64,000 nucleotides of DNA from Anolis sagrei (Eukaryota; Chordata; Lepidosauria; Squamata; Anolidae), in the NCBI RefSeq assembly GCF_037176765.1, contig NC_090023.1, forward strand, positions 202,462,506 to 202,526,505, read 5' to 3'. The notes beneath the pieces are model-generated. The model was not told the DNA's origin. It was given only the letters and a program-made list of their open reading frames with translations, and searched no databases. This document shows, piece after piece, positions 1 through 9,700 of this stretch (its first letter is position 1; every line of letters starts with the position of its first letter). Position numbers and translations under genes: made by a program.

Positions 1-43
1 TTGAGAATCATGGGAGCTGTAGTTTGGTGAGTTTCCAAACACT

Positions 44-356
44 CGGGTAAAGGTAGACATTTCCCCTTGACATTAAGTCCAGTCGTGTCCGACTGGGTGT
101 TGGTGCTCATCTCCATTTCTAAGCCGAAGAGCTGGCGTTGTCTCTAGACACCTCCAAGGTCATGTGGCCAGCATGACTGCATGGAGCGCTGTTACCTTCC
201 CACTGGAGTGGTACCTATTGATCACATTTGTATGCTTTCGAACTGCTAGGTTGGCAGAAGCTGGGGCTGACAGCGGAAGCTCAACCCGGAATCGAACCTG
301 TGACCTCTCAGTCAACAAGCTCAGCAGCTCAATGCTTTAACCCACTGTGCCACTGA
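44..356 (-). repeat. Sauria-type tRNA-derived SINE
   Basis: Reads on the minus strand from a tRNA-like head with a B-box-like GGTTCGATTCCGGGTTGAG to a tail that, on the plus strand, is GGTAAAGGTAGACATTTCCC. The segment GTCCAGTCGTGTCCGACT resembles the Bov-B LINE tail, the known hallmark of Sauria SINEs. Confidence 0.85.
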
Positions 357-435
357 CTTCACCAAACTACAACTCCCAAGTTTCATAGCATTGAGAATCA
401 TGGGAGTTGTAGTTTGGTGAGTTTCTCAACACTCG

Positions 436-1012
436 GGTAAAGGTAGAGGTTTCCCCTTGATATAAAGTCCAGTCGTGCCCAACTCTGGGTGTTGGTGCTC
501 ATCTCAATTTCTAGGCCGAAGAACCGGTGTTGTCCATAGACACCTCCAAGGTCATGTGGCCAGCATGACTGCATGGAGCGCTATTACCGTCCTGCTGGAG
601 TGGTAACTATTGATCACATTTGTATGTTTTCGAACTGCTAGGTTGGCAGAAGCTGGTAAGCCTGGGCAATGTATGGCTCTAAATGGTTCTAAAGTACATA
701 CAAAACTAAAGTTCTGGTGGTGAAAATTTCAAAACTCTCAAAATTTCATTATAAATGGCAGTTCTTAATTGGTTCTATCATAAAAATCACCAATAATGAA
801 ATAATAATTAAAATTTGAAACTTTTGTTAGAGTTCTGAAATTTTCACCACCAGAACTTTAGTTTTGTAAGTACTTTAGAACCATGCATTGCCCAGGCCTA
901 GAAGCTGGGGCTAACAGCGGAAGCTCACCCCGCTCCCCGGATTTGAACCACCGACCTTTTGATCAGCAAGTTCAGCAGCTCAGTGATTTTACCCGCTGTG
1001 CCACTGAGTGGT
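436..1012 (-). repeat. Sauria-type SINE split by a hAT-like MITE
   Basis: The same SINE as at 44-356; its body runs 436-656 and resumes at 901 with the head at 901-1012. The interruption at 657-900 is a separate inverted-repeat element. Confidence 0.85.
657..900. mobile_element. hAT-like MITE, 244 bp, with 8-bp target duplication
   Basis: Ends TAAGCCTGGGCAATG and CATTGCCCAGGCCTA are inverted repeats; further inside, CTAAAGTTCTGGTGGTGAAA is mirrored by its complement at about 840-866. The direct repeat GAAGCTGG (649-656 and 901-908) flanks it and restores the SINE reading when removed, so this is a clean 8-bp hAT-type target duplication. Confidence 0.85.
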
Positions 1013-1800
1013 CCTATGGAATCATGGCATTTAGTAGCCCAGATCAAACTTTTGGCAGAAAAGGCTAAAGACCTTATTAAAAGTACAATTTCCATGATCC
1101 CATAACATGGAGCCATGGCATTCCAGCTGCATTCATTCTACAGTGCAGATATCATGCGTTGCACTCAAATCCTTAGAGGACAACACTTCTCTGCTTAGGG
1201 TCGTATCTAGGTTTTTACAGCACTATTATTCCACCCTAGCTGCCATGGTGACATAGGGTGTGTCTGACACCACTGATATTACAGAATTAATGCAATTTGG
1301 TGCCGTTTTAAACTGCCCTGGCTCAATGCCATGGAATAATGGGAGTTATATGTATATTTTGTGAAGTCTTTGGCCTTCTTTGCCAAAGAGTGCTTGTGCC
1401 TCACCAAACTACAACTCCCACGATTTCATAGCATTGAGCCATAGCATGAGATCACACTGCATCAATTCTAGTGCTGAGCTGCATTGATTCTACAATGTAG
1501 TAGAGGCACACTAAGTGCCATGGCTCTATGCTAAATAATCATAGGGATTGTAGTTTTGAAAGGTCCTTAGCCTTTTCTGCAAAAGAGCTTGGTCCCCTAT
1601 TAAACTACAGCTCCCATGATTCCATGGTGGTTAAAAAGGCCACTGTGGAGCCACCCATAGTGTGGGATTCTGGGATTTGTAGTTTAAGTAAGGACATTCA
1701 GAATTCTCAGCCAGAGGACTACAAACCCCATAATTCCACAGGGTTTTGCCATGGTAGTTAAAGCAGAATAGTAGTGCTACAACTGTGCAGTATGGTAGGA
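1013..1800. repeat. Degenerate MITE copies (ACTACAACTCCCA family), about three
   Basis: Repeated matched pairs of GGGAGTTGTAGTTTGGTGAG-like and ACTACAACTCCCATGATTCC-like motifs around AGAAAAGGCTAAAGACC, with flanking CATTGATTCTACA. The same family recurs at 16385, 24700 and 43855. No coding potential seen. Confidence 0.7.
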
Positions 1801-1862
1801 CTCTGAAATTGTAAACCTAAGTGCAGGAAACTGTCAAATTAACAATTTGGGAGCTGATCCGA

Positions 1863-2018
1863 GGGCCCTTTCAGACAGGCCCTATATCCCAGGATCCGAT
1901 CCCAGGTTGTCTGTTTATCCCAGATTATCTGGTAGTGTGGACTCGTATAATCTATCTTAAAGCAGAAAAACTGGCATCGGATCCTGGGATATAGGGCCTG
2001 TCTGGAAGGGTCCTAAGA
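1863..2018. mobile_element. Palindromic MITE (CCTATATCCCAGGATC family)
   Basis: The ends, GGCCCTATATCCCAGGATCC and its complement GGATCCTGGGATATAGGGCC (near 1977-2000), make a long terminal inverted repeat around a short core. Many related copies occur at 27030-27955. Confidence 0.75.
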
Positions 2019-2185
2019 GTCTTTCCGGTTGAAGGATGGAGTAAGCCTTTCTATCTGAAGGTGGGGTGGGTATAAATGCTCCAGTTAAACTTGCCCTCTG
2101 TAAAATGAGTTTCTTTTGCACCTTCACACTGTATTAAACCCTGAAGGAGAGGTAGTTGATGTTTTTCTGCTGGACTTTGGTTTCA

Positions 2186-2690
2186 GGTTCCCCCAGTGGA
2201 TACCAAAAATCTGTGGGTGCTCAAGTCCCATAGTAAGTACAGTAGAGTCTTGCTTATCCAACATAAATGGGCCAGCAGAACGTTGGATCAGCGAAAATGT
2301 TGGATAGTAAGAAGGGATTAAGGAAAAACCTATTGAACGTCAAATTACGTCATGATTTTACAACTTAAACACCAAAACACCATGTTTTACAACAAATCAA
2401 CAGAAAAAGCAGTTCATTACACTGAAACGTTATATAGTAATTACTGTATTTACGAATTTAGCAGCAGAACATTGCAATGTATTGAAACAGCTGTGGATCC
2501 GGGCGGGAGTTAGACTGCGTTGAATAATACAGAACGTTGGATGAGTGAAGGTTGGATAAGCAAGACTCTACTATAAGATGGTGCCCATTATATAAAATGA
2601 AATAACAAAGGTTTGCTTTTGGGGTTGCATAGAAATATTTTCAAGCTGTGGATGGTTGAATCTGTGGATACGGAGAGCCACACAGTCTCC
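2186..2690. mobile_element. Tigger/MER2-like DNA transposon remnant, interrupted
   Basis: Left part GGATACCAAAAATCTGTGGG TGCTCAAGTCCC (2199-2231) and right part CTGTGGATGGTTGAATCTGT GGATACGGA (2645-2674) are the familiar ends of Tigger/MER2 elements. The middle is occupied by the insertion at 2240-2573. Confidence 0.6.
2240..2573. mobile_element. pogo/Tigger-like MITE with TA target site
   Basis: Terminal inverted repeats CAGTAGAGTCTTGCTTATCC (2240-) and GGATAAGCAAGACTCTACT (to 2572), flanked by TA at 2238-2239 and 2574-2575. About 334 bp, non-coding. Confidence 0.8.
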
Positions 2691-2787
2691 AAGTTACGAA
2701 CAAGATAGATTCTGTACATTTGTTCTTAAATTGAATTTGTATTTAAGTCAGAACAGGTACATGTTTTAAAAGTGTAGCTCCAACCAT

Positions 2788-2840
2788 ATAATATAATATA
2801 ATATAATATAATATAATATAATATAATATAATATAATATA
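2788..2840. repeat. (ATATA)n microsatellite
   Basis: About ten copies of TATAA run up to the Helitron 5' end. Confidence 0.9.
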
Positions 2841-2841
2841 A

Positions 2842-3116
2842 TCTATATAAATAAAATGTAATGTTCATTTGTGGGATTAACATAACTCAAAAACCACTAG
2901 ATGAATTGACACAAAATTTGGACATAATACACGTATCAGGCCGAGTGACCATCACTCATAAAAACACTGAAAAATACAGCAGAAGAGATTTGAAAAGGCA
3001 AAAAAAAATAAAAATACATTACAATGCATGTGCAAAACCACATATACACACATATACACACACAAAACACATATACACAGAGTGGGCCACAGCAACGCGT
3101 GGCAGGGGACGGCTAG
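2842..3116 (+). mobile_element. Non-autonomous Helitron, about 275 bp
   Basis: Begins TC (2842) and ends CTAG (3113-3116), lies between A and T, has no terminal inverted repeat or target duplication, and has a hairpin GCCAC-AGCAACGC-GTGGC (3086-3103) nine bases before the end. These are the diagnostic Helitron features. Confidence 0.8.
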
Positions 3117-3583
3117 TATAATATATATTAGTTTTCAATAGCATAGGGAAAATTGAACACTCCTGTGGCGTTTCTTTTGCTGCCTGTGCTTCTGTTCAGA
3201 AGATTTCACCTCACTTTCTGCCCCTGTGATAATTGGATTTTGGAAAATTTGGCTTGTTATAAAAACAAGGATTGGAGATAGAGCTTCAGTGGAGACACTT
3301 TCCCCCTATAATATACTCTTTCAGGAGTGAAGTTCCCTTCCATGGGGTAGATTTCTTTCACTTCCGGTTGTCTCACCCCGGTTCTTAACTAGGAGTTGTT
3401 TGTAAATCAGATGTTTGTAACTTGGAGACTGCCTGTACTGTTAGAACTTCCACCCTCTCCTTTCACCCATTTAGTGCTGTGCGTGTTTTGAATGGAAGAA
3501 TTGTGTCTTATCCAAATCTGGAAAGAGGTCTCTCTCCTGCTTGTTGCATGTTTGGATCCAAGATGCCTTCTTTTTCTTCCCAG

Positions 3584-3725
3584 GCTGCCTGGACCACCAC
3601 TTTCTCCTGGAAGACATGCCTTTCCCCTGCCAGACGGTGTCTCCCTGGATTTGCGGCTACATGCGGGCAGAAGAGCACTAGTACCAGTGTGGTGCCACCT
3701 TTTCCTCGGCACCATTATTGTACCA
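3584..3725 (+). CDS. PRDX3: PRDX3 coding exon 2 (transit-peptide region)
   Basis: Acceptor TTCTTCCCAG precedes 3584 and donor GTAAGT follows 3725. Phase 0 in, one base out. It encodes about 47 residues starting AAWTTTFSW and ending PRHHYCT; the split codon A|GC gives Ser. The conserved phase and similar length to the mammalian exon support it, although the transit peptide itself is poorly conserved. Confidence 0.85.
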
Positions 3726-6700
3726 GTAAGTCCATTCTAGTGGAAGGGTTCCATTGTGTCGTCTTACTTTTCACTTAGTGAGCTTCGCTTGAGCAATTTC
3801 TTGCATCTCCCTCACTCCTTGATTAAGTGGCTGCTACAAACACACTGTATCGACTCAGGATGCATCTACACAATAGAATTATTGCAGTTTGGCACCATTT
3901 TAGCTGCCAGGGCTCAATGCAGATCATGGGAATTGTAATTAGAGCTGTGGTGGCACAATGGGTTAAACCTTTGTGCTGGCTGAACTGCTGACCTGAAGGT
4001 TGGCAGTTTGAATCCACGAAAAGGGGTGAACTCCTGTCTGTCAGCCCCAGCTTCCCAAGTGAGGACATGAGAGAAGCCTCCCACAGGATGATAAAACATC
4101 CAGGTGTCTCCTGGGCAATGTCCTTGCAGACAGCCAATTCACTGACATCAGAAGTGACTTGCAGTTCCTCAAGTTGCTTCTAACATGATTTTAAAAAAGG
4201 GAGTTGAAGTTTTTACAGAGTCTTTAGCCTTGGTGCCTCACCAAACAACAACTCCCAGGTTTCAAGGCATTGAGACATGGCAGTCAAACTGATGTCAGGT
4301 TGCATTCGTTCTACAGTACAGGAGCATGTTTGAGTAGATACTGAGCAACACAAATACACACACAAGGCCGCAAATATTTTCAGAAGTTTTTGCTCGTTTT
4401 ACATACAGGAACATAGTGAATGTCCAGCTTTTTTCTTATAATACCAACACTTTGTGCTTTCTCTCCCTTTTCCTAGGCCCTCCAGCTTCTGTTCCTGCTG
4501 TCACTCAACATGCTCCCTATTTTAAGGGCACTGCTGTCGTTGATGGGGATTTCAAAGAGCTGAGTTTGGATGACTTTAAAGGGAAATATCTGGTTCTCTT
4601 CTTTTACCCCTTGGATTTGTAAGTGAACATTCAGATGTCTTATCTTTTAAACCTTTGGACTGCAAATGTTTTGTGGCGATAAAGGAATCCGTTGGTGGGT
4701 TTGCTTTCACTTCACATTAGGCCTTTTGGGGGAAAGTACAATATATCTTTTGTGTAAATGATAAAAATGAACTGGAGGCAGTCTTATCATTGACTTGTTG
4801 TGTTATGGATCTCAGTGTGTTGTGAATGTATGTGAGGCAGAAAAAATAAAAAGGTGACTGATATATTCATAAAACTCCTGTCTAAATACCCTAAGAGCAC
4901 CAGACCTGTCCGATCTTGGATGCTAAGCAGGATCAGCCTTGGTTACTACTTGGATGGGACACCGCCAGTGAAAACCTGGTGCTGTTGGCTATATTTTAGA
5001 GGAAGAAATGGGCAAAACCACCTCTTGAGCATTGCTTTGCTTTAAAAAAAACCCTGTGAATAATTCACAGGTTTGCCATAAATGAATGGGAAACTTGAAT
5101 CCACACACAAACAGTCACAAAAAATATCATAAAAAGAAATGTTATATAGATCAGGGAGGGGGAATATATGACCTTCAGATTTTGTTGTACTACAGTTCCT
5201 ATCATCGCTCGCAGTGGAAAAAATCTATTGCACTGTGTAACATGATTTTTGTCCCTGGCATATAAATGTAATTTCCTACTTGGTTCTATCATAAAGACAT
5301 GGAAAAAGTTAAACTGCAAAAACTTGGTTTTTGTGAGACATGCTGTAGCACATTTTGCTACAGTTTTTTCAATGAATATCTCATAGAGTCTCAACCAATT
5401 CAACCTAGTTTGTGGCAGTCACAAAAACAAAGTTTCTGGAGTTTAACAAGTACTTTCAAAGTAAGTACCGCACAGTTAAACAGGAAATAACACTTTCAAA
5501 CCACAAACAGAAAAAAAATCAGGGAAAGTCAAGGACATCAGTGAAAATGTCAAGGGAACTATTGTTGAGATATACTCGAGTAATGGACTTTTTAGACACT
5601 GCTGCAAGAGGACAGTTTGTATTTGTTGCAGTTGAATGTAGTGATGCACACATGTTCCAAAAAAACCCTCTTATTATGGTTGTAAAATAAAATAAAATGT
5701 AATCCTGTATGTGATAGCATTATGTTATTATAGAAATGCTGACAGGTTACTTGGAATCAGTTATAGTTGATTTGAAAGTATGTTTTGACAAAGTTCAGGA
5801 AATGGGGACTTTCTGGATTTAGTACCCAACCAGCATTTTTTCTAGGCAGCTGTGAAGTCCAATCCTGCCAGAGTTTACCTGCATTGGAAAAATGAAATTA
5901 GTTTAGTAAAATAGTAGTAAAAATGAGTTTTTAGAAACTAGATTTTTTTGGGAGTAGAATTGAGGTTCACTATTGCATGCAGTTTGGCAGAGACCTTTTC
6001 TAGAAAAATACATTATTTTTTTTTATTGATTTATCACAATTATTACATACTGTTGCATTTTATACATCAACCTCTTTAACATATTGTTTTGTTGTTTTGC
6101 TTTGACATTTCCTCCCCTTTTCTCTTTTTTCCCCCCTTTTTTCACCTCTGTGCTCCCCTCCACCCGTCTCAAGCCACATTTTTTACATTTCATCTGTCCA
6201 AAATTTCATTTCTTCTTGTGACGGTAATTTTCCTTCCTTATTTTTTAATCCATTTACCACAAATTTACCCCATATAGCATCAAAATCACTTTGTTTCCAT
6301 ATACCTTTTTTAACCTTTAATATACATGTCAGTTTATCATTTAATGCCATTTTCCATGCTTCCTTGTACCACTCCTCTATTCGTATATTCATTTCTTTTT
6401 TCCAATTCCTTGCTATGAGCAGTCTTGCTATAGTTAGTAAGTTTGTTATCGCTTCTTTATCCTCCTTTTTCAGTTGCTTATTGGTATATAATGATAATAA
6501 GGCTATACTAGGACTTTTGTCTATTTTCGTATTCATTATGCTTTCTATTTCTCTAAATACTTTCTCCCAAAAATTATTTACATATTTACATTGCCACCAC
6601 ATATGTATATATGTTCCTGGTTCTTTACATCCTCTCCAACAATTTGTTGAATTGTTTTTATTCATATATGCTATTCTTACCGGTGTTAAGTACCACTTCC

Positions 6701-9700
6701 ATATTAACTTGTAATAATTTTCTTTAACACGTATCGATAGGTTTTTTAAATGTCTTTGTCCCCATAACTGTTGCCACTCTATTTCACTTATTTTTATCCC
6801 TAAATCCTCTTCCCAAATCTCCTTAAGGGTACTCTTTTTCGTTTTCCCATCCTTCATTTCAATTAGTATCTTATAGATTTTGCTAATTATACCTCTCAAG
6901 TTTTCGTGCTCTTCTACTGCCCTTCCCTTCTGTATTATTTGTTCAAATTGATTGAGTTGGTTTCCGTTTCTATTATTTTTTTTCCAGTTTATTAACCATT
7001 GTTCTAGTTGTATACAATGAAACCATGATAATTTTATTTCTTTAAACTCTTCCAACATCCTTTCCCTCTTCATTTCCGCCTTCATCCAATCCCCTATTCT
7101 ATCTAAATTTATTTCCCTTACCTTTTTATCCATTGCTTTTTTTAAATTTTTTGGGAATTTCTTTTCCATCACTATTGGGGTTATAATTGATCCTTCCTTT
7201 ATTAACCTCCCCTTGTATTTATTCCATACTTTCAGTATGTTGCTCAGCATTGGGTTTCTAATTTCCCTCAGTTCTTTTCTAGTAAGTTGTTTAAAAAATA
7301 TATTCCAAGTTTCATCTTCCACTTTTCCTGATTCATTACTAAGCCAATCTATTCCCTCTTTTTTAACCATTCCTTCTATAACCAAATTTAATCTACTTGC
7401 TTCATAATATTTTTTTATATTAGGTAGTGCTAGTCCACCCTCCTTTTGCGATCTATACCATAACTGTTTATTTAGCCTATTTCTTTTACTTCCATTGCAG
7501 TACTTATTAATCATTTGTTGCCATCTAATTAGCTCTTCTTCTGTAATTTGAAGTGGTAACATTCTAAATATAAAATTTATCTTTGGAAGTATTTTCATTT
7601 TTACTAATGCTATTCTTCCAAACCAGGATAAATGTATACCTTCGTACTCTATTAACTTTTTCTGAACTTCTTTTCTTAAAGTTACTACATTTACTTCCTC
7701 TATCTCTTTTAAATCCTTAGTTATTATTACTCCCAAGTATTTTAATTTATTCTTAATTCTTATTCCCATTTTTCTCTGCTCTATAAATTTTTTTTCTTCT
7801 TCTCTTGTATAATTGAGTAGCATCATTTCTGACTTATTCCAATTAACTTGTAATCCCGTTGCTTTCCCAAATATCTCCAAATGTTCTTTTATTCTATCTA
7901 TTTTCTCCGCTATATTTTCTATAAATAACAATGTATCGTCAGCGAATAAGCTCACCTTCTGTTTCTCCTTTTTTCCTAATCCTTCTAAATTTTTATCGTT
8001 CCTTATATTATTAGCAAAAAGTTCTATCACCATAGCAAATAATATCGGGGACAAAGGGCACCCTTGTCTAGTTCCTCTAGTCACTTTTATTTCGTTTGTC
8101 ACTCCATCATTTATAGTTATCACTGCTGAATTCTTTGAATAAAATTGTTTTAGTACTCCTTTTATTTTATTTCCCATTCCAAATTTATTCACTATTTCCC
8201 CTAGTGTCTCCCATTCCACACAATCGAACGCTTTAAAAATGTCTAATGATAGTATCCCTGCTTTTCCCTTCCCCTCTTTAACCCAATGAATTTTATTCAG
8301 TGCTCTCCCTATCAAATTTGACATTTGTCTTCCTTTTATAAACCCACACTGATCTTCTTTTATGTACTTATACATACATTTATTCATTCTGTTAGCTAAT
8401 ATCGCGGACAATATCTTTGCATCCTGGTTTATTAATGATATGGGCCTGTATGACCCTGGGTCTGTTAAGTCTTTGTCAGGTTTGGGTATTAATATTATTA
8501 ATGATCTCCTCCATGAATCGGGTATTTTATCTCCCTTCATTATTCCATTATACAATTCCAATAATTTTGGGGTTAAAACTTCTCTAAAGCTTTTATAATA
8601 TTCTGTCCCTAGACCATCCAGGCCTGGGGCTTTCCCTACTTTTAATTTATTAATGACTTCCTCTATTTCTTTTTTCTTAATAGGTTGGTCCAATAGCTCT
8701 TTATCTTTCTCCTCCAGCTTACTCTCCCAATTTTCTTCCACGTATTTCCTGATTGCCTCTATGGGACATGCTTTAGTTTGATATAGATTTTTATAAAATT
8801 CCTCAAATACTTTCAATTTTTCTTTCATAGCTCTACATAATTTACCTGTTTTATCTTTTATCGTGTTTATCATTCCTTCCATTTTCTTTTTCTGTGTTGA
8901 TTTGGCTAGGATCTTTGAATTCCTATCACTAAACTCAAAATATTCCCTCCTTAAATAAATTAAATTTTCTTGTACTTCGTCTATTTCTATTTTATCCAAT
9001 TCCTCTTTTTTTGCTCTTAACCTAGCATAAATTCGTATATCTCTCTTTATTACATATGCTTTTTCAATCTCTTCTATTTCTCTTTCTAGATTCCTTTTCC
9101 TTTCTTCTTGCCTTCTTTTTAAGTTAATTGTCTCTTTTATACATAACCCTCTGGTCACTGCTTTCATAGTATCCCATAGGACTCCTTTTGTCACCCCCTT
9201 TTCGTTGAAGCCCCATATTTCTTGCCATTCTGCTTGCACTTTATCTACTATCTCTTTATGATTTAGTATTCTTGTGTTTAACCTCCACCTTTTCATTTTA
9301 TCATAATCACATTTCAACGCAATCTCAATTGAAACCAAGGCGTGATCCGAAATCTTAATCATACCTATATCAGCATTTAGCACTTTACTTGTCATGTTCT
9401 TGGAGACAAAAATATAATCAATTCTTGTATACACCTTGTGTACCGATGAGTAATGTGTATATCTACTTTCATTCCCTTTTACCAATCTCCACACATCCTT
9501 TAATTGCCATTTATTCATTACTCTGCTTAAATCCGTTGTTTCAATATTTCTAGCTTTTGATGCTATCGTAGTTTTATCCTTCTTCAAGTCCATACAGCAA
9601 TTACAATCTCCTCCAAATATTACATTTTGTTGATGATAATTCTCTATTTGCTCTAACACTTTTTCATAAAATTCTTGCTGTTTCACATTTGGTGCGTATA

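Larger units (their letters stand above)
2683..3436. mobile_element. DNA transposon with AGTCTCCAAGTTACGAAC ends
   Basis: Left end CACAGTCTCCAAGTTACGAA and right end TTTGTAACTTGGAGACTGCC are inverted repeats. The interior includes CCAATTATCACAGGGGCAGA read in reverse. A second copy in the opposite orientation is at 28255-28930. An (ATATA)n tract and a Helitron interrupt it. Confidence 0.65.

Noticed and set aside
1-3583. PRDX3 exon 1 inside the window
   Set aside because: No CpG-rich promoter or ATG with a transit-peptide-like start and phase-0 donor found; all of this stretch is repeats.
4895-4990. Functional 5S rRNA gene
   Set aside because: Too diverged and fused to a SINE tail; it is a 5S-like SINE head.
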